A stretch of DNA of 53,158 nucleotides from the NCBI GenBank assembly GCA_018240865.1, contig JAFEEY010000021.1, forward strand, positions 3,410-56,567. Reading direction: 5' to 3'. Under the pieces are notes generated by a model, which was not told where the DNA came from, ran no database searches, and saw only the letters and a list, made by a program, of their open reading frames with translations. This document shows, in pieces, positions 35,219-44,134 of this stretch (positions are counted from its first letter, which is position 1; every line of letters starts with the position of its first letter). The position numbers and the translations under genes were made by a program. This DNA comes from Pseudomonadota bacterium. GTDB taxonomy: Bacteria; Pseudomonadota; Alphaproteobacteria; Sphingomonadales; Sphingomonadaceae.

Positions 35219-35868
35219 GGTTGCTCTCCAATCACCGGCAGGTCGCGCCCGTCAAGCCCGGAGGTCAGCCGCGCGCGGATCCAATGCGTCGCTTCGGCCC
35301 AATCGTCGATCCGCGCATGGGCGCGCGGGGCAGGCGGCATGATCGTGGCGAGCTCTGGCTCGGCGACCATGTGCAGGCGGAACACCTGCGGCGCGGCGCG
35401 CTCGACCGAATCGTGATGCAAGGCGAGATCGTCGACGAACAGGGCCGCGCTCGGCCGGTATTCCTCCAGCAATTCCGCGACCGGCGTGCCCTTGCCGCCT
35501 TGGTTGCAGCGCACGCGGTGCGAAATGCCGACCGCTTCCAGCTGCGCGATTCGTCGTTCCTGATGCGCGTCGAGCAGGTTGGTGAGCACCACGATATCGG
35601 CATAGACGGCGATCTCGGCGAGCGCGTCGCGGGCGTGGGGCACCAGCGTCTGACGGTGCATCTCGGTTTCGAAAAAGCCGTTGAGCAGCGGCCAGGTCTG
35701 TTCGCGTACCAGCAATTCGCCGGTGTCGCGCCGCTTGACCGCGCGCGAATAATCGCCGGCGGAGAGGTCGAAATCGACTCCGTGCACTTCGCCTAGCCAA
35801 TCGCGGAAATGGCTGACCATGTGCAGCAGCACTTCATCGCAGTCGGTAATCAGGAGCGGGCGGCTCAC
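35215..35868 (-). CDS. HAD family hydrolase
   Basis: 217 residues. The nucleophile motif is ITDCDEVLL at the N-terminus, with VVLTNL (motif II) and FVDDLALHHDS (motif IV). The substrate is unknown; phosphatase activity is the family default. It overlaps RidA downstream and DUF3572 upstream by 4 bp each. Confidence 0.88.
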   Translation of the reverse strand: MSRPLLITDCDEVLLHMVSHFRDWLGEVHGVDFDLSAGDYSRAVKRRDTGELLVREQTWPLLNGFFETEMHRQTLVPHARDALAEIAVYADIVVLTNLLDAHQERRIAQLEAVGISHRVRCNQGGKGTPVAELLEEYRPSAALFVDDLALHHDSVERAAPQVFRLHMVAEPELATIMPPAPRAHARIDDWAEATHWIRARLTSGLDGRDLPVIGEQP

Positions 35869-36134
35869 GCTTCGAGCTCCGTGCGCGCGGCGGCCAGATC
35901 GGCGGGCTTCACATCCAATTCCTCGGCACAGGCGATCAGGTCCGGCTCGTGCGCCTCGAGAAAGCCGAGCACGGCCGCGCCAAGCGCCGGCTCGGACGCG
36001 CGGGCGCGCAGGTCATTCGTGGTTAACCCGGTCAGCGCAAGCAACCTATCGGCGCGCCGGGCGTCTCCAAGGCACCAGGCCAGCGCCAGCAATGCAAGCG
36101 TATGAGCGTCGAAGTTTGTTACGGAGCCGTGCAT
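35865..36134 (-). CDS. DUF3572 family protein
   Basis: 89 residues, helical, starting MHGSVTNFDAHTLALLALAWCLGD. This is the alphaproteobacterial DUF3572 pattern, of unknown function, commonly next to divK. Here it is divergent from divK, 38 bp apart, and heads the three-gene unit with HAD and RidA. Confidence 0.85.
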   Translation of the reverse strand: MHGSVTNFDAHTLALLALAWCLGDARRADRLLALTGLTTNDLRARASEPALGAAVLGFLEAHEPDLIACAEELDVKPADLAAARTELEA

Positions 36135-36172
36135 GGTCTATGATGGCGCTCGGGGTGAAGTGAGAGGCGTAT

Positions 36173-36535
36173 GTGAGTAAGAAGGTGCTCGTTGTCGAGG
36201 ACAACGAACTGAACCTCAAGCTCTTCTGCGATCTGCTGCGCGCGCACGACTATGTGGCGGAGCCGGTGCGCGACGGCCGTGAGGCAGTGGAGCGCGCGCG
36301 CGAATTCGCGCCCGATCTGGTGATCATGGACATCCAGCTGCCCAATGTGAGCGGGCTCGACCTGATCGAGACGCTGAAGGCCGACGAGCAGCTGAAGCCG
36401 ATCCCGATCATGGCGGTGACGGCCTATGCGGCCAAAGGCGATGAAGAGCGCATCCGCGCGGCGGGCGCGGAGGCTTATGTGTCGAAGCCGATTTCGGTGA
36501 CGCGATTCGTGGAAAGCGTCGAAGCGCTGGTTTAG
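36173..36535 (+). CDS. divK: Single-domain response regulator DivK
   Basis: 120 residues, a stand-alone receiver domain. The acidic pocket is VVEDNELN, the phospho-acceptor is Asp53 in VIMDIQLPNVSG, and Thr and Lys lie in VTAYAAKG and YVSKPIS. DivK controls cell-cycle kinases (DivJ, PleC, DivL) in alphaproteobacteria. It starts with GTG at 36173; GAGAGG lies upstream. A PleD partner gene, often next to divK, is not here. Confidence 0.92.
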   Translation: MSKKVLVVEDNELNLKLFCDLLRAHDYVAEPVRDGREAVERAREFAPDLVIMDIQLPNVSGLDLIETLKADEQLKPIPIMAVTAYAAKGDEERIRAAGAEAYVSKPISVTRFVESVEALV

Positions 36536-36545
36536 CGTCGCTGTA

Positions 36546-36604
36546 CCCCGGCGATGGCCGGGGCCCAGAACTGCCGAAGGGCTGGATCCCGGCCTGCGCC
36601 GGGA
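36546..36604. repeat. Degraded palindromic repeat
   Basis: CCCCGGCGATGGCCGGGG at 36546-36563 and TCCCGGCCTGCGCCGGGA at 36587-36604 form an imperfect dyad of the family found at 573 and 30653. It separates the converging divK and rpmG genes. Confidence 0.7.
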
Positions 36605-36622
36605 TGACCGCCTTTCAGGCGG

Positions 36623-36790
36623 TCACTTGATCTTGGCTTCCTTAAACTCGACGTGCTTGCGCGCGACGGGATCGTATTTGCGGAAGGACAGTTTCTCGGT
36701 CTGCGTGCGCGGATTCTTCTTGGTGACATAGAAGAAGCCGGTGTCGGCGGAGCTGACGAGCTTGATCTTGACGGTAGTCGGCTTGGCCAT
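36623..36790 (-). CDS. rpmG: 50S ribosomal protein L33
   Basis: 55 residues, [21 protein letters not shown] then [25 protein letters not shown]. It lacks the Cys4 zinc motif, so it is the C-minus form. It sits between divK and an unknown gene, transcribed alone. A small hairpin (36606-36624) overlaps its stop codon. Confidence 0.95.
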   Translation of the reverse strand: MAKPTTVKIKLVSSADTGFFYVTKKNPRTQTEKLSFRKYDPVARKHVEFKEAKIK

Positions 36791-36959
36791 GGCCTAAAGT
36801 CTCTCGATTTCGCGAAACAAAAAAGCGGCGTCGCCGCCGCTCGATCAGCCCGGGCCATTGCTCGTTTGGACGCTGAAAGTCAAGCGCGGCGCCCTTAACA
36901 CCGTCTTCACCGCCCTCGGTTAGCCTGTTTTTCCGAAAACGAGCAGGAGAGGGGCTCAC

Positions 36960-37274
36960 ATGCAGCAGGACGGGATGCTCAAGGTCCGCGCGGACCTGTG
37001 CGAGCGAATCGACGGACTGAAGGCTTCGATTTCCCACGGTTCGATTTCGGGGCTGTGCGACCGGGCGTCGGACGTGCGTCATCTGGCCCAGCAATATGAT
37101 CTCCGCCCCGTCGCCGAGATGGCCTGGCGGCTGGAGAGCCGTCTGGCACGTGGCGAACGCGGACCCAGCGTCATCAATGTGCTTTCCCTCATGCGCGAAG
37201 CGACCGAGTGCGGCCGCACCGATCCCCAGGCGGCAAGCGCCTGGGCAGCGGCCGCCTCGGCGCGGCTGATGTAA
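36960..37274 (+). CDS. Hypothetical small helical protein
   Basis: 104 residues, mostly helical, starting MQQDGMLKVRADLCERIDGLKASISHG. No signal peptide or membrane helix and no recognised domain. AGGAGAGG before the ATG is a strong ribosome binding site. It lies 96 bp before dps. The gap 36791-36959 upstream must hold its promoter and that of rpmG; I see no clear boxes. Confidence 0.65.
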   Translation: MQQDGMLKVRADLCERIDGLKASISHGSISGLCDRASDVRHLAQQYDLRPVAEMAWRLESRLARGERGPSVINVLSLMREATECGRTDPQAASAWAAAASARLM

Positions 37275-37370
37275 GGGCCCGATCAGAGGCATCGGGATTT
37301 TCGCGGGAGCTTCCGCCTTGCCGGGCCGTTGTGCTGGCATCATTTCAGGCACGCAACGAGGGAAGCAAAG

Positions 37371-37877
37371 ATGGCCAAGGCGTCCAGAACAACGGATAAG
37401 CTGAAAACTCCGACCGATCTGGGCAGCAACCAGACCCGGAGCGAGGCCGACGCGCTGAACGGCCTGCTCGCCGACGCCTTTGCCTTGTATCTGAAGACGA
37501 AGAACTTCCACTGGCACGTCTCGGGCCCGCATTTCCGCGACTATCACCTGCTGCTGGACGATCAGGCGGCGGAGATTCTGGCTTCGACGGACGCCATCGC
37601 GGAGCGGGTCCGCAAGATCGGCAACACCACTTTGCGCTCGATCGGCGACATCGCCCGTCGCCAGACCATCCGGGACAATGACCAGGATTTCGTGGCGCCC
37701 GCCGCCATGTTGGCGGAGTTGCGCGAGGATAATCTGAAGATGGTCCAGCGTGTCCGCGAAGCGCGCGAGGCGGCGGAGGAGGCGGGCGATACCGCGACCA
37801 GCTCCATGGCCGACGACTGGATCGACCAGGCGGAAAAGCGCGCCTGGTTCCTGTTCGAAGCAAGCCGAGGCGCATAA
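37371..37877 (+). CDS. dps: Dps family ferritin-like protein
   Basis: 168 residues, ferritin-like four-helix bundle. The Dps ferroxidase signature is seen in KNFHWHVSGPHFRDYHLLLDDQAAEI (interface His and Asp/Glu). It stores iron and protects DNA from hydrogen peroxide in stationary phase. The Lys-containing N-terminus (MAKASRTTDKLK) could help DNA binding. GAGGGAAGC lies before the ATG. Confidence 0.93.
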   Translation: MAKASRTTDKLKTPTDLGSNQTRSEADALNGLLADAFALYLKTKNFHWHVSGPHFRDYHLLLDDQAAEILASTDAIAERVRKIGNTTLRSIGDIARRQTIRDNDQDFVAPAAMLAELREDNLKMVQRVREAREAAEEAGDTATSSMADDWIDQAEKRAWFLFEASRGA

Positions 37878-37922
37878 TCGGCTGCTAGGCGAAGGCGATG
37901 CGCGCCGTTAGGAACGGCGCCC

Positions 37923-39587
37923 ATGCAGCCTTCCGATCTTGAGATCGCCCGCGCGACGCCGCTTCGCCCCATCGCGGAGATCGCGGCGAAGCTCGGCATT
38001 TCCGACGATGCTGTCGAGCCCTATGGCCGGTTCAAGGCCAAGCTCGACATCGCCGGGCTGCCGCGCGGCAAGACCGGCAAGCTGATCCTCGTCACCGCGA
38101 TCAACCCGACGCCCGCGGGCGAGGGCAAGAGCACCACCTCGGTCGGCCTGGCCGATGCGCTCAACCGGTCAGGGCGCAAGGCGATGCTGTGCCTCAGGGA
38201 GCCGTCGCTAGGGCCCTGTTTCGGGATGAAAGGCGGCGCGACGGGCGGGGGCTATGCGCAGGTCGTGCCGATGACGGACATCAACCTGCATTTCACCGGC
38301 GATTTCCACGCGATCACGTCCGCGCACAATCTGCTCGCGGCGATGATCGACAATCACATCTACTGGGGCAATGCGCTGGGCATCGACCTGCGCCGCGTGG
38401 TGTGGCGGCGGGTGCTGGACATGAACGATCGGGCGCTCCGCGACATTGTGCAGTCATTGGGCGGGGCGACCAACGGCTTTCCGCGCCAGTCCGGCTTTGA
38501 CATCACGGTCGCGTCCGAGGTCATGGCGATTCTCTGCCTGGCGCGCGACGCGGAAGACATGCGCGCCCGGCTGGGCCGCATCGTCGTCGCTTATACGCGC
38601 GACCAGCAACCGGTCACGGCGCATGACCTGAAGGCGGATGGCGCGATGGCGGCTTTGCTGGCCGAGGCGATCAAGCCCAATCTGGTGCAGACGCTGGAAG
38701 GCAATCCCGCGCTGATCCATGGCGGGCCGTTCGCCAATATCGCCCATGGCTGCAACTCGGTGATCGCCACGCGCGCGGCGCTGGGCCTCGCCGACTATGT
38801 CGTGACCGAAGCGGGCTTCGGCGCCGATCTGGGCGCCGAGAAATTCATGGACATCAAATGCCGGCAGGCCGAGCTTGCCCCGGCGGCGGCGGTGATCGTC
38901 GCGACGGTGCGGGCGCTCAAGATGAATGGGGGCGTTGCCAAGGCCGATCTGGGCCGGGAGGACGTCGCGGCAGTGCGTGCTGGCGCGGTAAATCTCGTCC
39001 GCCATATCGAGAATGTGCACCAATTCGGCATTCCCGCTTTGGTCGCGATCAATCACTTCGCGACGGACACGGATGCCGAGATCGAAGCAGTACGCGAGGC
39101 TGCCGCCGCGCACGGCGTGCGCGCTATCCTGTGCCGGCATTGGGCCGAAGGCGGCAAGGGCGCGGCGGAACTGGCCGAGGCTGTCGCCGAGCTCGCGGAC
39201 AAGGGCGCCGCCCAATTCGCGCCGATCTATGACGACGATCTGCCGTTGTTCGACAAGATCGAGCGGGTCGCGACCCGGATCTACCGTGCCAAGGAAGTGG
39301 TCGCCGAGCCGTCGGTGCTGGCCCAGCTGAAGCGCTGGGAGGAGGCCGGTTTCGGCCGCCTGCCGGTCTGCATCGCGAAGACGCCCTATAGTTTCTCGGC
39401 TGATCCGGCCTTGCTCGGCGCGCCCACAGGCCATGTCCTGCCGGTGCGGGAAGTGCGGCTGGCGGCAGGCGCGGGCTTTGTCGTCGCGATCTGCGGCGAG
39501 ATCATGACCATGCCGGGCCTGCCGCGTCACCCGGCAGCGGAGGGTATTCATATCGACGCTGAAGGCCGGGTGGAGGGCCTGTTCTGA
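37923..39587 (+). CDS. fhs: Formate-tetrahydrofolate ligase
   Basis: 554 residues, the standard length. It makes 10-formyl-THF from formate, ATP and THF. The P-loop is [15 protein letters not shown] near residue 61, followed by [24 protein letters not shown]. The C-terminus has [17 protein letters not shown]. It shares one base with the next gene (TGATG). Co-occurrence with folate enzymes is not visible in the window. Confidence 0.96.
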   Translation: MQPSDLEIARATPLRPIAEIAAKLGISDDAVEPYGRFKAKLDIAGLPRGKTGKLILVTAINPTPAGEGKSTTSVGLADALNRSGRKAMLCLREPSLGPCFGMKGGATGGGYAQVVPMTDINLHFTGDFHAITSAHNLLAAMIDNHIYWGNALGIDLRRVVWRRVLDMNDRALRDIVQSLGGATNGFPRQSGFDITVASEVMAILCLARDAEDMRARLGRIVVAYTRDQQPVTAHDLKADGAMAALLAEAIKPNLVQTLEGNPALIHGGPFANIAHGCNSVIATRAALGLADYVVTEAGFGADLGAEKFMDIKCRQAELAPAAAVIVATVRALKMNGGVAKADLGREDVAAVRAGAVNLVRHIENVHQFGIPALVAINHFATDTDAEIEAVREAAAAHGVRAILCRHWAEGGKGAAELAEAVAELADKGAAQFAPIYDDDLPLFDKIERVATRIYRAKEVVAEPSVLAQLKRWEEAGFGRLPVCIAKTPYSFSADPALLGAPTGHVLPVREVRLAAGAGFVVAICGEIMTMPGLPRHPAAEGIHIDAEGRVEGLF

Positions 39588-40504
39588 TGGCTTCGGGACT
39601 GTTTGCGCTGTTGGACGACGTCGCGGCAATCGCGAAGCTTGCCGCGGCCTCGCTCGACGATGTCGGCGCTGCCGCCGGCAAGGCGGGGGCGAAAGCGGCG
39701 GGCGTGGTCGTCGACGACACCGCCGTCACGCCGCGCTATGTTCAAGGCCTCACGCCAGACCGTGAGCTTCCGATCATCGCCCGGATCGCCCGCGGCTCGA
39801 TCTTCAACAAGCTGGTGCTGCTGCTTCCCGCGGCGATGCTGCTGACGGCCTTTCTGCCCTGGGCGATCACCCCGCTGCTGATGCTGGGCGGCACCTATCT
39901 TTGCTTCGAAGGCGTCGAGAAATTGATCGAGGCCTTTACGCCCCGGGACGAAGCGGCGGAGCAGGGTCTCGCCGCTCGGTCGGCCGAGGTTGAGAAGCAG
40001 ATGGTGAGCGGCGCGGTGCGCACCGATTTCATCCTTTCGGCCGAGATCATGGCGATCGCCCTGGCGCAGGTCGCCGATCAGTCGCTCCTGACGCAAGGAC
40101 TGGCGCTTGCCGTGGTTGCCGTCGCGATCACGGTCGCTGTCTATGGCGCCGTGGGCCTGATCGTGAAAATGGACGATATCGGCCTGCATCTCGCCAAGAG
40201 GAAGGCCGGTGGCGTCCGCGCGCTCGGGCGTGGGCTGGTGCAGGCGATGCCGGTGGTGATGAACGCGCTGTCGGTGATCGGCGTCGCGGCGATGATCTGG
40301 GTCGGCGGCGGAATTCTCGTCCACGGGCTGGAGGTGTTCCATCTCGACGCGGTGCCGCACGCGATCCACGGCTTCGCCGGAAAGGTCGGCGGCGGCTTTG
40401 CCGGCTGGGTGGTGACGGCGATCGGATCGGGTCTGGTCGGGCTGGTGATCGGCGGGGTGATCGCGGGCGCGCTGCACCTGCTGCCGGTCAAGCGGGGCCA
40501 CTAA
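39587..40504 (+). CDS. DUF808 family membrane protein (YedI-like)
   Basis: 305 residues with several membrane helices. It opens [26 protein letters not shown], the DUF808 signature, and has GAVRTDFILSAEIMAIAL in the middle. The function is unknown. It begins in the last base of fhs, so it is translated after it. Confidence 0.92.
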   Translation: MASGLFALLDDVAAIAKLAAASLDDVGAAAGKAGAKAAGVVVDDTAVTPRYVQGLTPDRELPIIARIARGSIFNKLVLLLPAAMLLTAFLPWAITPLLMLGGTYLCFEGVEKLIEAFTPRDEAAEQGLAARSAEVEKQMVSGAVRTDFILSAEIMAIALAQVADQSLLTQGLALAVVAVAITVAVYGAVGLIVKMDDIGLHLAKRKAGGVRALGRGLVQAMPVVMNALSVIGVAAMIWVGGGILVHGLEVFHLDAVPHAIHGFAGKVGGGFAGWVVTAIGSGLVGLVIGGVIAGALHLLPVKRGH

Positions 40505-40562
40505 CGCCAGCCTTTAGCATTTCTGGTTTGTGCATGGCGCGCGCGCCGGGAAAGGTGCGCGC

Positions 40563-41399
40563 ATGCTGATGCTCTTTCCCGCCCTGATGCTCGCGCCGCT
40601 GACCGCTGACGAAGCGCGCTGGAACGCGCCGGTCCAGCCATTCCGGATCGCCGGCAACCTCTATTATGTCGGCACCGCCGATCTGGCTTCGTACCTGATC
40701 GTCGATCCCAAGGGCATGATCCTGCTGGATGGCGGGCTGGAGGCAAGTGCGCCCCAAATCGTCGCCAATATCCGCGCGCTCGGCTTCGATCCAAGACAAG
40801 TGAAATATCTGCTGAACTCGCAGGCGCATTCCGATCATGCCGGGGGGCTGGCGGCGCTGAAGGAAGCGACCGGCGCGCAGCTGCTCGCATCGCCCGCCGA
40901 TGCCGAGCTGCTGGAGCGCGGCGGCACCGGCGACCCGCAATGGGGCGACCGCCTGACCTACCCGCCAGTTAGGGTTGACGGGCGCTTGCGCGACGGCGCC
41001 GCAGTAACGGTGGGCACGGCGAAGATGACAGCGCACTTCACGCCCGGCCATACGCGCGGCTGCACCAGTTGGACGCTGCCCGCCCGCGTCGATGGCAAGG
41101 TGAGGAGCGCCCTCTTCATTTGCGGCGCGAGCGCCCCCGGCTACAGGCTGATCGGGAACCCTGCCTATCCATGGATCATGGACGATTTCCGCCGGTCCTT
41201 CGCGGCCTGGCGCAAACTGCCCTGCGATCTCTTCCTTGGGGCGCATGGCAGCTATTTCGGCATGGCCGAAAAGCGCCTCCGCCTAGCGGCCGGCAAACCC
41301 AATCCGTTCGTCGATCCGGCCGGCTGTCGTGCCTTTCTGGCGAAGGCCGAGCAAAACATCCGCGCGCAGGCGGCAAAGGAAGCTAAGACGGGCGAATGA
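40563..41399 (+). CDS. Subclass B3 metallo-beta-lactamase, GOB-like zinc site
   Basis: 278 residues with a hydrophobic N-terminal export segment. B3 core features include FRIAGNLYYVGTADLASYLI and LLNSQAHSDHAGG. The usual first zinc ligand His116 is Gln87 here (QxHxDH: Gln87, His89, Asp91, His92). His163 (PGHTRG) and His228 (GAHGSYF) correspond to His196 and His263. A Gln at this position is known in GOB enzymes. It would hydrolyse beta-lactams in the periplasm. It overlaps the AmpR-like regulator by 4 bp. Confidence 0.88.
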   Translation: MLMLFPALMLAPLTADEARWNAPVQPFRIAGNLYYVGTADLASYLIVDPKGMILLDGGLEASAPQIVANIRALGFDPRQVKYLLNSQAHSDHAGGLAALKEATGAQLLASPADAELLERGGTGDPQWGDRLTYPPVRVDGRLRDGAAVTVGTAKMTAHFTPGHTRGCTSWTLPARVDGKVRSALFICGASAPGYRLIGNPAYPWIMDDFRRSFAAWRKLPCDLFLGAHGSYFGMAEKRLRLAAGKPNPFVDPAGCRAFLAKAEQNIRAQAAKEAKTGE

Positions 41400-42262
41400 T
41401 CCGCCCCTATCTGCCGCTCAACAATCTGCGCGCGTTCGAGGCGGCCGCCCGGCATCAGAGCTTCACCAATGCCGCGATTGAACTCAGGGTCACGCCCGCG
41501 GCGCTCAGCCAGCAGGTCAAGGCACTGGAGGACCGATTGGGCCTGCCGCTATTCCACCGCCTGCCGCGCGGCCTCGCGCTGACAGACGAAGGCCAGGCGA
41601 TGCTGCCGGTGTTGCGCCGGGCGTTCGACGACATTGCCGCCTTGCTCGAACGGCTGACGGGCGGTGCGGAAGCGGTGCTGAGCATCGGCGCGGTCGGCAC
41701 GTTCGCGGTCGCGTGGCTGTTGCCCCGGCTCGATCAATTCCGCGCCCGGCACCCCGGGATCGATCTTCGCATCTCCACCAACAACAACCGGGTCGATATC
41801 GCCGAGGAAGGCCTGGATTTCGCGATCCGTTTCGGCGACGGCGCCTGGCACGGGACCGAAGCGGACTATCTGTTCGCGGCGCCGGTTTCGCCCTTGTGCA
41901 GCCCCGAGATTGCCGCCCGGCTATCGAACCCGGAGAATTTGCTGGGTGAGACTCTGCTCCGCTCCTACCGCGCGGACGACTGGACGCGCTGGTTCGCTGC
42001 TGCAGGCTTGCAGGCGCCGCTGTTACGCGGGCCGATTTTCGATTCGTCCCAACTGATGGCCGATGCGGCGACGCAGGGGCAGGGCGTCGCGCTGGTGCCG
42101 CACACCCTGTTCGCGGCCGCGTTGGCGAGCGGGCGGCTGGTGCGTCCGTTCGCGATCGAGGCCGATATCGGCGCTTACTGGCTGACGCGGCTCAAGTCGC
42201 GGGTGGTATCGCCCGAAATGGCAGCATTCCGCGACTGGCTGATGAGCGAAGCCGGCGCCTAG
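41396..42262 (+). CDS. AmpR/GcvA-like LysR regulator
   Basis: 288 residues. The N-terminus (RPYLPLNNLRAFEAAARHQSFTNAAIELRVT) closely matches AmpR, the LysR regulator of chromosomal beta-lactamases that responds to cell-wall fragments. It overlaps the B3 beta-lactamase by 4 bp and is transcribed with it, unlike the usual divergent ampR-ampC layout. Regulation of the upstream lactamase is inferred. Confidence 0.88.
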   Translation: MIRPYLPLNNLRAFEAAARHQSFTNAAIELRVTPAALSQQVKALEDRLGLPLFHRLPRGLALTDEGQAMLPVLRRAFDDIAALLERLTGGAEAVLSIGAVGTFAVAWLLPRLDQFRARHPGIDLRISTNNNRVDIAEEGLDFAIRFGDGAWHGTEADYLFAAPVSPLCSPEIAARLSNPENLLGETLLRSYRADDWTRWFAAAGLQAPLLRGPIFDSSQLMADAATQGQGVALVPHTLFAAALASGRLVRPFAIEADIGAYWLTRLKSRVVSPEMAAFRDWLMSEAGA

Positions 42263-42711
42263 CTGGAGGCCAGGCTGTGCTGCGAATAGATCGCGCGCCA
42301 CCGCCCGTCCCGATAGACGAAGATGTCGCAGGAACTGACGGGAATGCTGCCATCGCCCTTGTCGAGTATCCAGGTGAGGACGGCGGTATCGCCGACGATC
42401 CGGACATCGGCATGGGAAGGATGGGCGGCTTTCCACGCCCTCACGGCATCCGCCATCGCCGGATCGGGGCCGCGGCGGCGCGCATTGTCGACCAGGCGCT
42501 GCTTGTCGGTCACTTCGCCCTTGGTGCCGATCGAGCGATAATCGGGCAGCAGCAGCGCATCGAGGAAATCGGCGTCGCCGCGCACTTCAGCCTGCAGCCA
42601 CTGATCGTCAGCGGCGATCACTGCGGCGGCGGTGCGCGGCTCTGGCGCGGCGAATGCCGTCCCGGCCCAGGATGCCGCCAGAAATCCGATCACGACAAAT
42701 TGCATGTCCAT
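42259..42711 (-). CDS. Secreted NTF2-like (DUF4440) protein
   Basis: 150 residues with signal peptide (MDMQFVVIGFLAASWAGTAFA). The cone-shaped NTF2 fold is suggested by DDQWLQAEVRGDADFLDALLLPDY and DIFVYRDGRWRAIYSQHS. No catalytic residues are certain. It converges on the AmpR-like gene with a 4-bp 3' overlap. A similar protein is encoded at 49435. Confidence 0.82.
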   Translation of the reverse strand: MDMQFVVIGFLAASWAGTAFAAPEPRTAAAVIAADDQWLQAEVRGDADFLDALLLPDYRSIGTKGEVTDKQRLVDNARRRGPDPAMADAVRAWKAAHPSHADVRIVGDTAVLTWILDKGDGSIPVSSCDIFVYRDGRWRAIYSQHSLASS

Positions 42712-42812
42712 CCCTCGCGCTGATCACCCGGCGAATGCCGCCGATCGCGCGTCTTAGCCTAGAGTCCACCAGCGGAAAGGGCCAGATGACTTGCCGGCGC
42801 CGGTGCCAGAGC

Positions 42813-42977
42813 TTACAGCCTAAAGTCGGCACCTTCGCGAATGCGGCGCTCCAGCGTCGCGCGCATCGGCGACATTTCGGCGGCCGGGGCCGGCGCGGTC
42901 CCGGTCCGGGTCAAGCGCATCGCGCAAAAGACGGCGATGGCCAGCAGCACGAACAGGACGATCGCAATGATCAGCAT
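42813..42977 (-). CDS. Small single-helix membrane protein
   Basis: 54 residues: MLIIAIVLFVLLAIAVFCAM, a short loop, then a charged end (ATLERRIREGADF). GGGAGGAA lies just before the ATG at 42977, a strong ribosome binding site. No family is recognised. It stands alone; 42978-43196 beyond it shows no gene or clear structure. Confidence 0.6.
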   Translation of the reverse strand: MLIIAIVLFVLLAIAVFCAMRLTRTGTAPAPAAEMSPMRATLERRIREGADFRL

Positions 42978-43196
42978 GGGTTCCTCCCGGCGGCACCATC
43001 GTTTGCGGAACGATCTGGTTCCTTCGCCCTGCTACCCGACAGGCTCCGCAACAAGACGAATAGGTGGTTAACCCAGCCGGGATGGCCTTCCTGTGACGCA
43101 GCGCACTAGGCGCAGCTCTCTACGCAAGCGAGTTCGGCATCGCGCCGGTATGGGCAACGGCATCGCAGCCCGGACGTTTCCTCACGCGGTCCGCGT

Positions 43197-43505
43197 TCAG
43201 GCCTTTGCGTCGCGTATCGCTTCCAGCTCGGCCAGCCGCACCGGATCACCCTCCGCAAGGGTTTCTTCCAGAAACAGGTCACTTGGTATGTCGCGTACCG
43301 ACTGTTCAGACTCGCCAAATTCTGGAGCAATGACAGGAAAGGCATCGACCAGCTCGCGAAGAAATCCCCTGTCCAGCTCGTCGAGCCTGTGCGCCAGCCA
43401 CTCCATCATCTCAACCGCCACATCGGGATCGAGAATGTCGTCGCCGGTCTGATCAAGAAACAGAAAGACATCGGCGATAATCCGCGCGATCTGTGTAGCA
43501 ATCAT
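43197..43505 (-). CDS. Putative immunity protein of the toxin module
   Basis: 102 residues, acidic, starting MIATQIARIIADVFLFLDQTGDDILDPDVAVEMMEWLAHRLDEL. It overlaps the toxin-domain gene by 4 bp and lies directly downstream, as immunity genes do. Acidic small proteins of this shape are common partners of nuclease toxins. I do not recognise a named immunity family, so the role is inferred from position. Confidence 0.6.
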   Translation of the reverse strand: MIATQIARIIADVFLFLDQTGDDILDPDVAVEMMEWLAHRLDELDRGFLRELVDAFPVIAPEFGESEQSVRDIPSDLFLEETLAEGDPVRLAELEAIRDAKA

Positions 43506-44134
43506 GGCTTCACCACCCTTACCTTTATGTTCGTAACGTTTGCGTCCCGAAGCATTTTTAGGGCCGCGATTTTTTCCTTTTCGTTGGGAATCTCCCATAT
43601 CCCGATGAGGCGGTTTTGCGTCAGCGCCTGAGACTGGCGCATCAACTGGGCACGCCCTCGCGGCCGATTTACGACTCTCAGCTTCCGGTCGATCACGTAC
43701 TCACCCTGTACGCCATCGAACTTGACCGGCCGTTTCGAGCCGTCCGGCATCGTGCGCGTCAATGTTGGTGCTTGACCGGGCCTGGAACCCGTCGCCGCAT
43801 CATTATAGCGAGTGGCCGGCTTTTCGGGGCCAAGATTCTCCTTCACCCAGCCGATCTGCGGCGGCTCGTGGACCACGGGCGGTCTTGCGTTGCGAAGAGC
43901 GCGCACCGCGGAGACCTTGGAGAGCGCCGCCCCCGGTGCGACCGTCAGCGCGACGTTCCCCGCGACCGATCCGGTGGCACGGCCGATATCGCGCGCAGAA
44001 GCATTCGCGATTGCCTCCTTGGCGCGCGAGACCTGAACGCGCGCCGGCACATCTTCAGCCGCAATCGCGGCATCGATCATGGTCGCGACCCCGGGGCCCG
44101 CGTTGCGAATGGTGGTGACCGGGTTCGTCGTCAC
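43502..44134 (-). CDS. C-terminal toxin fragment, restriction-endonuclease fold (Tox-REase-2-like)
   Basis: 210 residues from a GTG at 44134. The last 110 residues resemble the Tox-REase-2 polymorphic-toxin domain: VKFDGVQGEYVIDRKL, RQSQALTQNRL and a C-terminal VTNIKVRVVKP. The first part is Ala-rich and helical and does not look like a natural N-terminus. The preceding ORF (44131-44451) carries the expected N-terminal module in another frame. Either these are two coupled genes (GTGA overlap) or, more likely, one gene split by a one-base deletion. Confidence 0.6.
   Translation of the reverse strand: MTTNPVTTIRNAGPGVATMIDAAIAAEDVPARVQVSRAKEAIANASARDIGRATGSVAGNVALTVAPGAALSKVSAVRALRNARPPVVHEPPQIGWVKENLGPEKPATRYNDAATGSRPGQAPTLTRTMPDGSKRPVKFDGVQGEYVIDRKLRVVNRPRGRAQLMRQSQALTQNRLIGIWEIPNEKEKIAALKMLRDANVTNIKVRVVKP

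Noticed and set aside
36791..37547. Long minus frame running through rpmG into dps
   Set aside because: It is the wrong frame of rpmG; the 55-residue L33 frame at 36623-36790 is the real gene and the rest is antisense to two plus-strand genes.
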